A DNA stretch of 64,000 nt, taken from NCBI RefSeq assembly GCF_001584725.1, contig NZ_CP014606.1, positions 1,517,501 to 1,581,500 on the forward strand, given 5' to 3'. Positions within the stretch are counted from its first letter, which is position 1; the number at the start of each line of letters is the position of its first letter. A model generated the notes under the pieces. The model was given only the letters and a program-made list of their open reading frames with translations. It did not search any database and had not been told where the DNA came from. Source of the DNA: an endosymbiont 'TC1' of Trimyema compressum. GTDB taxonomy: Bacteria > Bacillota > TC1. Shown one piece after another: positions 17,606 to 26,596 of the stretch. The translations under genes and the position numbers were made by a program.

Positions 17606-17641
17606 AGGACTGATTTCTATCTAAATACAGAATTCAGTCCT
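17606..17641 (-). terminator. Terminator of the LRR-LPKTG gene
   Basis: AGGACTGA pairs with TCAGTCCT across a 20-base loop, followed on the minus strand by TTTTGTTT. It lies about 40 bases after the stop of the anchored LRR gene. Confidence 0.7.
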
Positions 17642-17679
17642 CTTAAGCCCCTTAATTTTGTGTTATTTCATGTCTAGGC

Positions 17680-19015
17680 TTATTCTTTAATACTTTTTAA
17701 TGCCTTAAAACTTATTATAAATCCAGTTCCTAACATCGCTAGTCCAAAAATTAGTATTATATTTTTCCCGGTTTTTGGTAGCTGGTGCCCAACAGTTTGC
17801 TGGCTTAATAAATTCGTTTTTTTACTACCATTTAAATTTCCAGTATCTGGGTTTGGATTAGGATTAGGATTAGTTTTTTCCCAAACAGCATATAAAGATA
17901 CATCAGCCTTTTCCATTGTATAAGACGCTTCATCAGCATATAACTACAGATCCTCCTGGCGTTGTTGCCCAACCCTTAAAAGTATAGCCTGTCCTGGTTG
18001 GATCTGTTACGGATTTGCCCAAATCACCTATATTTATCACTTGATTTGCTGGTGAAGTTCCTGTTCCTCCATTTAAATTAAAACTTAAATTAAATGCTGT
18101 TTGAGCATTAAAATTCAATTGTACTTTTGCTGTAGTTATTGCATGATCACTATTATTTGGATATAACCCAGTCCCTGCTACTCTAACTTGAGCATATACT
18201 GTACCTGACTGTATTATATTTCCACCTTGAACATAATTATTAATATCTACTGGTTGACTATTTGTATCAATATAATTAGTTAAAACTAAATTTAAAGTAG
18301 AGGATAATGGAATACTTGTTCCAGATTGATCAATTTTAACTACAGAAGCTAAATTAAGCGACGTAAAATCTGATTCCGTTGAAATATTAAAAGGTTGAAC
18401 ACCATCTAGTAATGACAATTGATTTTGATTTTCATAACTAAATATTACTGGATTTCCATTTACTGTAAGTCCAAAATCATTTAGTGCCTGTTGATAATTT
18501 GTTGGCAATAAATTATTTCCTAAAGTCGTTGAACTTAATAAAATTAATTGAGACATTTCTGATGGTAAACTTGCTAATTGATTATTGCTTAAATCTAAAG
18601 TTGCTAAATTCGTTAAATTTGAAATAGACGCTGAAATAGTACTGAGTTGATTTGACTTTGCAAACAAATAGTCCAGATTCCCCATCGCAAATAATTCCTC
18701 AGGAAGAGTAGTTAAATTATTGTTATCTAATGTTAAAGCTCTCATACGTACAAAATTACCAATTCCTGTTAAATCACTTATTCCACGATTTGATAAGTCT
18801 AATGTTACCTCTTGAGACATAGCAGTAGTAAATACACTATTAGTATTTCCTCCTGTATATTTATCTGCTACTGCCTGTGCTAAATTAGCATCTGGAAATG
18901 TTTTCGCTATAGTATCTCCAACTGCTGCATTAACTGGTTTGTTTATAAAGCCAAAAGCTAGCATAGATATTGCTAAAATAATTAAAGTTGATAGTGTTAT
19001 TATTAGGACTTTCAT
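17680..19015 (-). pseudogene. Internalin-like LRR protein with Listeria-Bacteroides repeat and LPKTG anchor, one frameshift
   Basis: A signal peptide (MKVLIITLSTLIILAISMLA) leads into a cap region with TFPDANLAQAVADKY, then about five leucine-rich repeats (residues 70-175). A beta-rich middle follows, and a Listeria-Bacteroides (InlB B-type) repeat ends in GYTFKGWATTPGGSVV. There a one-base insertion near 17937 shifts the frame. The other frame continues YADEASYTMEKADVSLYAVW, an Asn-Pro linker, the sortase signal LPKTG, a hydrophobic segment and a basic tail. Apart from this site the gene is whole, about 445 codons. The normal product would be a sortase-anchored adhesin. A run of NPNPNPNP codons precedes the anchor. 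Confidence 0.85.
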
Positions 19016-19337
19016 TTAAGAATGTACCCCCTGTTTTTTTATAATTATATCACACAAGCACAATAATATACATATCACATACTAACAAAAAAATTTCATA
19101 TACTCAAACCAAATAAGAATTAAATCAAAAAAATAAAATCATATTGCTACAAAATACAGAATTTGCTTTATTTAATTTCACTAAATTTTCGCAAATAAAT
19201 CTAAATTATATTTTAAATCTATCCACAACTATTTTATAATAACACCTAAACACAAAATTAACATTATATTTAGCAATAAGTGTTTAATTAAAGTATTCTT
19301 TTCAGATTATGTCTTCCTTTATAATTAAAAAAAATTT
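19016..19337. other. AT-rich upstream region of the LRR-LPKTG gene
   Basis: 322 bases with no gene. It contains the ribosome binding site (GGGGGT) before 19015 and AT-rich promoter-like sequence. A segment at 19131-19180 with ATAAAATCATATTGCTA resembles one at 58796-58845 upstream of an adhesin gene. Confidence 0.5.
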
Positions 19338-20601
19338 TGGACATATACTAAAAAAGTAGACAGGAAAAAGTGAAACATGTTTTAAATAAGTAGACACATA
19401 AGAAAGGATAAAATTATGAATAATTACAAGAAATACGATGAAGAATTTAAAAAAAGTATTGTTAATTTACACCAAAACGGTAAAACTCAATCCCAACTTT
19501 CTAAAGAATATGGTGTCTCCATGTCTGCTTTACACAAGTGGATTAAACTTTATTCTCAGGTTAGAATTGATGATGATACTATTCTAACCGCTAAGCAGAT
19601 TAAGGATCTTCAAAAGCGTAATGCTCGACTCTAGGAGGAAAATATCATTTAAAAAAAGCAATTGCCATATTCACGCCTCACTCAGACAAAGATTAATGGC
19701 TGTTCATACCCTTCGTTTTCAGCACGCTATCTCTTTTCTTTGTCATGTCCTTAAAGTGAACCGCAGCTCCTATTACAAATACTTTTCGGAAAAACTTTCT
19801 CCTAGAACTATTGAGAATTAAAAACTCCGTCAGCTTATTCTCGGAGATTTGTCATCTTACTAAGAGACGTATTGGCCCATCTAAGATTAAGGCTCTTCTT
19901 TCCTATGACTATGGCATCAACATCAGTATTGGTAGAGCGAGCCGCCTGATGACTGACATGAATCTTCCTAAAATGCCTACTATCAAACTTCGGTTTATTC
20001 ATCCGAGGTCTATTCCCAATTTTGATTGCCCTAACTACCTAAATCAAAATTTTAATGTTCCTCAGCCCAATCAAGTCTGGGCTAGTGACATTACCTATAT
20101 TAATTTAAATGCCTCTTTTGCTTATCTCTGTGTTATTATGGATTTATTTTCTCGTAAAATTATTGCTTGGAAGCTCTCTCTTAAAATTGATACTTCTCTT
20201 GTTAAGGATACTTTTATCAAAGCCTTTTATTCTCAAAAACCTTCTACTTCTCTTATTTTTCATTCTGACAGAGGTTCCTAATATACTTCTTTTATCTTTA
20301 GAAAGCTCCTTGATTCTTTTGGTATCATTCAATCTTTTTCTAAGCTTTCTCATCCTTGGGACAATGCTGTCGTTGAGTCCTTTTTAAATATATGAAAAAA
20401 GAAGAAATTCTTCGTAGGTCTTTTTCTTCCTTTGCTCAAATTAAGCTTTCCTGCTTTGAACACATTGAGGGCTTCTACAACCCCCTATACGTCCCCACTC
20501 TGCTAATAACATTCTTTCTCCTAATTCCAAAGAAGACTATTTTTTCACTTCTATTAAAACTTAATTTCACTTTTTCTATCTACTCTATTGACATTCTTCC
20601 A
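19338..20601 (+). mobile_element. IS3-family insertion sequence, copy 1
   Basis: A 1264-base element begins TGGACATATAC and ends ATTCTTCCA. Its imperfect terminal inverted repeats of about 38 bp share TGGA, AGTAGA, and AAAAAGTGAAA. OrfA-like HTH and orfB-like DDE regions are visible inside. A second copy lies at 48774-50038. The flanks show no 3- or 4-base direct repeat (TTT at left, GTC at right), so the original target duplication is lost or the element recombined. The element stops just after the end of the uracil-DNA glycosylase gene (which is on the other strand). Confidence 0.92.
19416..20540 (+). pseudogene. IS3-family transposase (orfA + orfB), copy 1, several stops
   Basis: OrfA starts MNNYKKYDEEFKKSIVNLHQ with a helix-turn-helix (SQLSKEYGVSMSALHKWI). 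It is stopped by TAG at 19632-19634, where family members have Glu in RLEEEN. OrfB reads RQRLMAVHTLRFQHAISFLC up to a TAA at 19819-19821. It then continues in another frame through RRIGPSKIKALLS and VWASDITYIN (catalytic Asp) to HSDRGS, where TAA (20279-20281) replaces the usual Gln codon of HSDRGSQY. A missing T in the run at 20381-20385 breaks ESFFKYMKKEEI, which holds the last catalytic Glu. The enzyme cannot be made without suppression of all these, so the copy is defective. Confidence 0.88.
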
Positions 20602-20623
20602 GTCTTTTTTCTCTTCCAAAGTC

Positions 20624-21178
20624 TTACCTCTTTCTAATTTCCTCTAGTCGTTCTTGTATTTTTTTAAAATCCTCCCAAACTGGTCTTTTTTTACCAGGGT
20701 CTCTCAGTAGAGCTGCTGGGTGAAAAGTACAAATCAAATCTATACCTTGCTCTTTAAACCAATGCCCCCTAACTTTGGTGATTTTACCTTCTTTCCCCAG
20801 AAAAAACTGGGAAGCCGTTCCGCCTAAAGCTACAATTATTTCTGGGTTTACTAAAGCTATCTCTGCTTCAACAAATTCTCTACAAGCTTCAACCTCATCT
20901 TCTTTGGGAGTTCTATTTTTGGGAGGCCTACATTTTATTATATTTGTAATATAGACGTCTTCTCTTTTAATAGACACTGCTTCTAATATTTTATCTAAAA
21001 GTTTTCCTGCTTCTCCAACAAATGGTTCACCTTCTAAATTCTCATTTTCTCCTGGACCCTCTCCAATGAACATTACTTTTGCTTTAGGATTGCCAATGCC
21101 AAATACAATATTATTACGGGTTTCACCTAAACAACAATTCTGACATTGTGCACATAGTTCTTTTATTTCATCAAGCAC
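20624..21178 (-). CDS. Uracil-DNA glycosylase, family 4 (iron-sulfur)
   Basis: A 184-residue type-4 (UdgB/TTUDGA-like) enzyme removing uracil from DNA. The N-terminal cysteines are in LCAQCQNCCLGETR, motif A is GEGPGENENLEGEPFVGEAG, and two more cysteines are in IIKCRPPKNRTP and EACREF, together the 4Fe-4S ligands. Motif B is HPAALLRDPGKKRP. Length is normal. The gene follows a strong terminator and precedes IS copy 1, whose right end is only about 23 bases from the stop codon. The frame is intact. Confidence 0.92.
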   Translation of the reverse strand: MLDEIKELCAQCQNCCLGETRNNIVFGIGNPKAKVMFIGEGPGENENLEGEPFVGEAGKLLDKILEAVSIKREDVYITNIIKCRPPKNRTPKEDEVEACREFVEAEIALVNPEIIVALGGTASQFFLGKEGKITKVRGHWFKEQGIDLICTFHPAALLRDPGKKRPVWEDFKKIQERLEEIRKR

Positions 21179-21223
21179 TACTTTATTCTCCTTTTATTTT
21201 CTTTATACTATTATATCAAACAT

Positions 21224-21264
21224 AAATGGAAATGACATCCCTAATCGAGATGTCATTTCCATTT
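21224..21264 (-). terminator. Strong terminator after the third M23 gene
   Basis: A perfect 16-bp stem (21224-21239 with 21249-21264) with a 9-base loop lies between the peptidase stop and the udg gene. The minus strand continues TATGTTTGA, so the U-tract is modest, but stem strength is high. Confidence 0.7.
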
Positions 21265-21272
21265 TGTTGGTA

Positions 21273-22403
21273 TTATAAATATGTTCCTACTGGATCCAGT
21301 GTGTCTGTATAAATCTGGTTTGTTGCCGATACTTGAAAATGAAGGTGATTACCAAAATTTGCGCCAGTATTACCAGCTGTTCCAATAATATCTCCTTTAA
21401 AAACGTATTGACCTACTGAAACTTTTAAGCTGTCTAAATGACCATATAATGTAACTAACTTGCTTCCATGATTAATAATAACTTTGTTTCCAAAGCCATC
21501 ACCATTATCTTCTGCTGCTACAACAATGCCATCATCGGCTGCTAATACAGAAGGATTACTATTCATGGTGCCAATATCTACGCCTTGATGATTAGTTCCC
21601 CATCGTGACCCATAAGGACTTGTTATTGTATTAAAACCATCTACTGGCCACTGGAATTTTCCAGAGCCTGTATAAATAAGCTCATTAACAGCAGATTGTA
21701 AATCGCCACTGTAGTTTACGAGAGATTGTTTAGATGTTTCGTGCCCTATCTTGGTTTCCCTCAAATGATTTTCTACAGCTGTTTTATCTGCTTTTAATGC
21801 CTCATAGGCAGTTGTCTGCTCTTTTAATACAACTTCTTTTTCTGCTACTTCAGTAGTTAATGTTTTCATTTTCTCAGTATCTTCAATTATTGATTTTTGC
21901 AATACTCCTTTTTCAACTGCTAAGTCAACATCTTCTTTAATGTTTTTCTTAGCATTATTTAAATTAATATCTGCAACTAAAGGATTATTGCTCAAGCCAT
22001 CTGCGTTTGCCTTTCTTATTACCTGATAAGCTTCCTTATCTTTTTCTGTCAAGGCCTTAATAGTATCTATTCTTTCAGTGTTTACTTCAACTGTGTTTTT
22101 CAAATTAATAAGTGTTTCTTCGATTTCTGCTTTTGTTCTATTAGTGATATCTATTTGGTTTTGAATGACTATTCATTCTTCATTTAATTTACTATACGTT
22201 GTTTCTATTGTGACAATTGATTGTCGAAGCGCTCCCATTTCTTCAATTAAACCTTGGGGAGTTAATACCTTTTTAGTTTCCACAACAGGTACTTGTGATT
22301 CTTCTGCTTTTATATTATCACTACATAAAAATGATGAAAATATAAAAGTACTTACTAACACTAAAATCCATACCAACTTTAAGGATTTTATTTTTTGCGA
22401 CAA
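21273..22403 (-). pseudogene. M23 peptidoglycan hydrolase with coiled coil, one in-frame TGA
   Basis: The gene reads as one frame of about 377 codons interrupted by a single TGA at 22173-22175. The first 76 codons carry a signal peptide (SLKLVWILVLVSTFIFSSFL) and the start of a helical region. Codons after the stop continue the helix (coiled coil to about residue 250) and then the M23 domain: HQGVDIG with the zinc His and Asp, VIINHG, LYGHLDSL and the catalytic GNHLHFQV. Without suppression, only a truncated export leader is made. The first initiation codon after the stop is TTG at about 22103, which would lack a signal. It is the last of three tandem paralogues after ftsEX. The UGA is probably a plain nonsense mutation, although this genome encodes selA/selB. 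Confidence 0.8.
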
Positions 22404-22524
22404 AACGTTTTGCTACCTCCTCGTGTCTGTCAGGGTATGATTTTTTTTATAGTCAGAGACTATATTTATATTGTACCACATAAATACAATATAGTATGTG
22501 TTTTATGTGTTTTTTTACACTAAA

Positions 22525-22553
22525 AAGCCGCTAGCCAAAATAGCTAACGGCTT
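22525..22553 (-). terminator. Terminator after the second M23 gene
   Basis: AAGCCGCTAGC pairs with GCTAACGGCTT (one mismatch) over a 7-base loop, followed on the minus strand by TTTTTA. It lies 12 bases after the stop of the gene at 22566-23708. Confidence 0.72.
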
Positions 22554-22565
22554 AATAATCTTAAA

Positions 22566-23708
22566 TTATAAATAGTTTCTTGGGTTAACAGTGCCTGTGT
22601 AAATATCGCCACAATTTGTTACTTGGAAATGCAAGTGAGCACCAAAGCTATTACCTGTATTCCCTACAGTTCCAATAGTTTGTCCTCTACTAACTGATTG
22701 TCCTGGACTGACTGATAAGGAACTCATGTGACCATACAATGTCATTAAACCTCCACCATGATTAATAACAACAAAGGTACCAAATCCGCCTCCCCAGCCA
22801 CCTGCTTCAGCCATTACAACTGTTCCTGATTCTGCTGCAACAATTGGGGTTCCAGCTGGAGCTCCAATATCCATACCTGCATGGAGTGTTCCCCAACGAC
22901 CACCATATTCACTAATTACCATAGTACTCGATGGCGCAGGCCATGTAAACTGTCCGTTACCAGTATAGTTTGTTGGCCCTCCATAAGTAGCAACAGCTTG
23001 ATTTAATTTAGCATTAATTTCGGCTAAAGTTGCTTGTTCTGCATTTAGTTGCTGTGAAATAGTTGCTTTTGCAGCTTCAATTTCAGTCTTACTAGCAGAT
23101 AATTTTTCTTTTTCTACACTTAATGAACCTTTTTTTGTTTCTGCTTCTTTTTTATTATTTTCTAAAGCTACTTTTGATGTTTCTAAGGCTACTTTTTGTT
23201 CTTTAAGCCTTTCCCGTTCTTTCTTAACTTCATTAACTTTATTGGTTTCTTTTTCTTTCATGATAGTATAATATTCACTACTATTAATAAAATCAGTTAA
23301 GTTCTCAGATTCTAAAATTACAGATGTATAATCAACATCACCATCTTCATAAACCTGTCTTGCCCTATTATAAACATCTTCTTTTTTCTTATCAAACTTT
23401 TCTGTAGCTACTTTGACTTCCTGTTCTTTTACTACAATATCTTTTTCGAGTTTAACTTTTTCAGTATATAAAGTTGCAATAGTTGATTCAAGGGTTTTTA
23501 TTTGCCCCTCAACCTCAGTAACTTTATTAAAAATTTCATCTACTTTTCCTTGAGCTGCTGTAATAGCACTTTTAAATTCTTCAATTTTTGATTCTGCGGC
23601 TTTCTTATCGTCCTCTAATCCAGCTGTAATCCCAACAACTGGAACCAAGGAAATTAAAAATAATGCCAAAATACTAAGTGCTAATATTTTTGCTTTTTTC
23701 ACTTTCAT
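22566..23708 (-). CDS. M23 family peptidoglycan hydrolase with coiled coil (EnvC/PcsB-like role)
   Basis: A 380-residue secreted protein. A signal peptide (KILALSILALFLISLVPVVG) precedes a long coiled coil of Lys/Glu/Ala heptads (about 30-245), then the M23 peptidase: HAGMDIGAPAGTP (zinc His and Asp), VVINHGGGLMTLYGHMSSL, and GAHLHFQV. All zinc and catalytic residues are present. The coiled-coil plus M23 layout, placed just downstream of ftsE-ftsX, is that of FtsEX-controlled division hydrolases (EnvC, or functional analogues of PcsB and CwlO). It should cut peptide cross-links at the septum. It is 15 bases after the next paralogue and close to it in sequence, which points to tandem duplication. 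Confidence 0.9.
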   Translation of the reverse strand: MKVKKAKILALSILALFLISLVPVVGITAGLEDDKKAAESKIEEFKSAITAAQGKVDEIFNKVTEVEGQIKTLESTIATLYTEKVKLEKDIVVKEQEVKVATEKFDKKKEDVYNRARQVYEDGDVDYTSVILESENLTDFINSSEYYTIMKEKETNKVNEVKKERERLKEQKVALETSKVALENNKKEAETKKGSLSVEKEKLSASKTEIEAAKATISQQLNAEQATLAEINAKLNQAVATYGGPTNYTGNGQFTWPAPSSTMVISEYGGRWGTLHAGMDIGAPAGTPIVAAESGTVVMAEAGGWGGGFGTFVVINHGGGLMTLYGHMSSLSVSPGQSVSRGQTIGTVGNTGNSFGAHLHFQVTNCGDIYTGTVNPRNYL

Positions 23709-23723
23709 CTAATTCCTCCTGTA

Positions 23724-24980
23724 TTATGGTAAATAGTTTCTTGGATTAACCCCATCATACATATTACCAGTATTACTTACTTGGAAGTGCAAGTGAGCTC
23801 CAAAGCTATCACCTGTATTACCAACAGCACCAATATATTGTCCTCTTTCAACAGTTGAGCCAGCAGATGCTCCTACAGAACTCATATGACCATAAAGTGT
23901 AATTAAGCCATTTGCATGTTGAATAACTACTTTTCCACCAAAGCCATCGCCTGTAAAGCCAGCAGCTAAAACAACACCTCTATTTGCTGCAACAATTGGT
24001 GCTCCATGAGATGCTACAATGTCTAATCCTCTATGCATAGTTCCCCATCTAGGGCCATATTCAGATGTTACAGATCCTGATGCAGGCCAGATAAATCCTG
24101 ATGATGAAACATTTCCACCACCAGAAGAACCTCCTCCAGTATTGCCACCGCAGCCAGTATTACCTGTGTCTGAGCCACCAGTAGTTCCACCACCACTGGC
24201 ATTGCCACCACTGTTATTATTAGCGCCAGCGGCTTCTTTTTCTAATGCAGCAATTTGAGCTGCATAACGGGCTTGAGCATCAGCAATTTCAGCATTAATA
24301 CTAGCAAGTGCAGCTTCTTCAGCATTTAGTTGGCTAGTTTTTGAAGCAACAGCTTCATCAACAATGCTTTTTGAAATCTCTAATTTTTGGTTTTCAACTT
24401 CTAAGTTTCCTTGCTCTACAACAGCTTTTTGCTTATTTTCTTCTAAAGCAACTTGCGCAACTTCTAACTCTTTTTTCTGTTCTTCAAGTTTAACCCGTTC
24501 TTCCTTAATTTCATTAACCCTTTGGGTTTCTTTTTTCTTAATAATGGAATAGTATTCACTATTGTTAATAAAATCAGTTAAGTCAAATGATGCTAGTACA
24601 ACAGCAGTATAATCAGTATCACCATCTTCATAAACTTGTCTAGCTCTTTGATAAACATCTGATTTTTTTGCATCAAATGCTGCCTTTGCTACCTCAACTT
24701 GTGCTTCTTTTTCCACAATGTTATGCTCTAATATTACTTTTTCATTGTCTAAAGAAGCAATTCTGCCTTTAACTGAATCAATCTGTTTTTGAACAGACTC
24801 AACTTTTCCTAAAATTTCATCTGCCTGACCCTTTACAGACTCTAGTTGGCTTCTGAATTGTGCTACTTTAGATTCAGCTGCTTGTTTGTCCTGGTCAAGT
24901 GCACCAAAAATACCCTGAATAGGCACTAATGAAACTACAAATAAGCCAAGAATAACCAATGTTAACTTTTGCTTTTTCAT
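23724..24980 (-). CDS. M23 family peptidoglycan hydrolase with coiled coil and Gly/Ser linker
   Basis: A 418-residue secreted paralogue of the preceding gene product. A signal peptide (TLVILGLFVVSLVPIQGIFG) precedes a coiled coil (about 28-250). A flexible Gly/Ser/Asn/Thr linker (about 255-293) and an intact M23 domain follow: HRGLDIVASHGAP, VVIQHANG, LYGHMSSV and GAHLHFQV. The linker is absent from the other two copies and may let the catalytic domain reach further into the wall. It is the first hydrolase after ftsX (33-base gap), so it is the most likely main partner of FtsEX. The frame is intact. Confidence 0.9.
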   Translation of the reverse strand: MKKQKLTLVILGLFVVSLVPIQGIFGALDQDKQAAESKVAQFRSQLESVKGQADEILGKVESVQKQIDSVKGRIASLDNEKVILEHNIVEKEAQVEVAKAAFDAKKSDVYQRARQVYEDGDTDYTAVVLASFDLTDFINNSEYYSIIKKKETQRVNEIKEERVKLEEQKKELEVAQVALEENKQKAVVEQGNLEVENQKLEISKSIVDEAVASKTSQLNAEEAALASINAEIADAQARYAAQIAALEKEAAGANNNSGGNASGGGTTGGSDTGNTGCGGNTGGGSSGGGNVSSSGFIWPASGSVTSEYGPRWGTMHRGLDIVASHGAPIVAANRGVVLAAGFTGDGFGGKVVIQHANGLITLYGHMSSVGASAGSTVERGQYIGAVGNTGDSFGAHLHFQVSNTGNMYDGVNPRNYLP

Positions 24981-25012
24981 GATATTTATTCCCCCCTTGA
25001 ATAAACAATAGT

Positions 25013-25900
25013 CTAAACCTTTAAGTATTTTCTTAAAGAAATAGTACTACCAATAATACCAATAATAATACCACTGATGAGTAAACCACTAATAATAATA
25101 CTAATTTGAATTGGATCATAACCCAATTGTAAAAAACTAATACTAGTTGCCCAGCATGTCATTATATAATAATATGCGCCAAATAGGATTAGTGCTGCTA
25201 CTATAGCTCCCATAAAACCTAAAAGCAAACCAGTAACTACAAATGGTCCTCTAATAAAGCCATTTGAAGAACCTACATATTTCATAACCATAATTTCTTT
25301 ACGTTTTGCATAAACAGATAATTTAATTGTTGTAGATATTAAAAATATAGCACTTAAGAATAAGATTACAATAACTACAATACCAACAATTCTAACAGAT
25401 TCAACCATATTCACTAGCTGGGTAACTAAGTTCTTTGCATAATCTACTTTATAAACTCCTGATATAGACTTTGCTGCATTGCTAATGCCTTCTAAATCCT
25501 GAGAGTTAATGGCAGTAATATTATAAGTATATGGCAATGGATTTTCATCACCAAACACTTCTTTCCACTGTTCTTCTCCACCGTATTTTTTACTTGTTTT
25601 TTTCATGGCATCTTCCTTAGAAATATATTCTATTGATTCAATACCTGATATTTTCTCTAGTTTTTTACCTACCGCTTGAGCTTGCTCTGACGTGTATGAT
25701 GTCTCCACAAATACAGCTAATTGAGTTTTATTGCTCTGAGACTCTATAAAAGCACTTGCATTTACAATGAAAACTGCAAAAGCACCTACTACAAATAATG
25801 AAATAGCAACTGTTAAAATAGTCGAAAAACTCATTAACTTGTTACGCCCCATTGATTTGAAAGCCTGTCCTATATAATAGAAAATCTTTTTAGGACTCAT
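25013..25900 (-). CDS. ftsX: Cell division ABC transporter permease FtsX
   Basis: About 295 residues from the ATG at 25900 (MSPKKIFYYIGQAFKSMGRN), which follows a G-rich ribosome binding site and overlaps the ftsE end by 11 bases. The in-frame ATG at 25939 is less likely. There are four transmembrane segments, with a large extracellular loop between the first and second (about residues 50-165) where the hydrolase partner docks. The last three segments carry VVIVILFLSAIFLI and the Arg/Lys-rich turn YAKRKEIMVMKYVGSSNGFI typical of FtsX. Together with FtsE it gates septal hydrolases instead of moving a substrate. Confidence 0.94.
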   Translation of the reverse strand: MSPKKIFYYIGQAFKSMGRNKLMSFSTILTVAISLFVVGAFAVFIVNASAFIESQSNKTQLAVFVETSYTSEQAQAVGKKLEKISGIESIEYISKEDAMKKTSKKYGGEEQWKEVFGDENPLPYTYNITAINSQDLEGISNAAKSISGVYKVDYAKNLVTQLVNMVESVRIVGIVVIVILFLSAIFLISTTIKLSVYAKRKEIMVMKYVGSSNGFIRGPFVVTGLLLGFMGAIVAALILFGAYYYIMTCWATSISFLQLGYDPIQISIIISGLLISGIIIGIIGSTISLRKYLKV

Positions 25901-26591
25901 GTGTGTATTTTCCCCCCTCTTGATCTCTAAGTAATACACCCTTTTTCAATTCAATAACCCTTTTAGAAAGTTGATCTACAATAAAACGGTCATGGGTTGC
26001 CATAATGATTGTTGTTCCTATTGAATTAATCTCTTTAAAAATCTCCATAATTTCTACTGCAGTTGAAGGGTCAACATTACCAGATGGCTCATCAGCCAAC
26101 AATATTTTAGGTGCATTAATTATGGCACGACCAATAGCAATTCTTTGTTGCTCTCCCCCAGATAGTTGTTGAGGATAATGGTCTTTTCTATGTAACATGC
26201 CAACTTTCTTTAAAATCTTTGGCACTCTATCAATAATTTCTTTCTTATTGTAGCCTAAGACTTCCATAGCATAGGCAATATTTTCATAACCGGTTCGATC
26301 TTCAAGTAAACGAAAGTCCTGCCAAACAACCCCAATATTCTTTCTCAAGGTGTTCAACTCCTTAGTTCTTAACCGGGCAATATTCTTATTGCCAATATAA
26401 ATATTACCTGAAGTGGTTTTTTCTTCTCTGAATAATAACTTTAAAAATGTTGATTTTCCTGCGCCACTAGGTCCAATTAAAAACACAAATTCTCCTTTGT
26501 GAATATTGGTGCTAACGTGATCTAAACCAATGGTTTTATTGCCATAGATTTTAGTCACATTTTCAAGACGCACAATCGCTGGTTGGTTCAT
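25890..26591 (-). CDS. ftsE: Cell division ATP-binding protein FtsE
   Basis: A 233-residue ABC ATPase. Walker A is GPSGAGKSTFLKLLF, the Q-loop is in VVWQDFRLLEDRT, the signature is LSGGEQQRIAIGRAI, and Walker B is ILLADEPSGNVDP with the downstream H-loop ATHD. N-DRT-Y-E-N and the PSGNVDP form are typical of FtsE. It begins 5 bases after the transketolase C-terminal gene and overlaps ftsX. ATP hydrolysis signals through FtsX to the M23 hydrolases encoded next. Confidence 0.96.
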   Translation of the reverse strand: MNQPAIVRLENVTKIYGNKTIGLDHVSTNIHKGEFVFLIGPSGAGKSTFLKLLFREEKTTSGNIYIGNKNIARLRTKELNTLRKNIGVVWQDFRLLEDRTGYENIAYAMEVLGYNKKEIIDRVPKILKKVGMLHRKDHYPQQLSGGEQQRIAIGRAIINAPKILLADEPSGNVDPSTAVEIMEIFKEINSIGTTIIMATHDRFIVDQLSKRVIELKKGVLLRDQEGGKYTHES

Positions 26592-26596
26592 AAGTA

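Noticed and set aside
14078-20281. Reassigned stop codons (TAG or TAA read as an amino acid)
   Set aside because: The amino acids expected at the stops differ (Trp, Glu, Gln, Arg), all three stop codons are involved, and intact genes use TAA, TAG and TGA as normal ends. Release factor 2 is also present.
20144-20353. Minus-strand open frame inside IS3 copy 1 (also 49581-49790 in copy 2)
   Set aside because: Lys/Arg-rich antisense of the transposase catalytic region; no initiation signal.
22173-22175. UGA in the M23 gene as a selenocysteine codon
   Set aside because: The site is in a coiled coil, not beside a redox motif, and no convincing SECIS hairpin is visible in the next 40 bases. Plain nonsense mutation is simpler, so selenocysteine is not claimed.
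24019-24258. Plus-strand open frame rich in Pro
   Set aside because: It is the antisense shadow of the Gly/Ser linker of the M23 gene at 23724-24980, without its own ribosome binding site.
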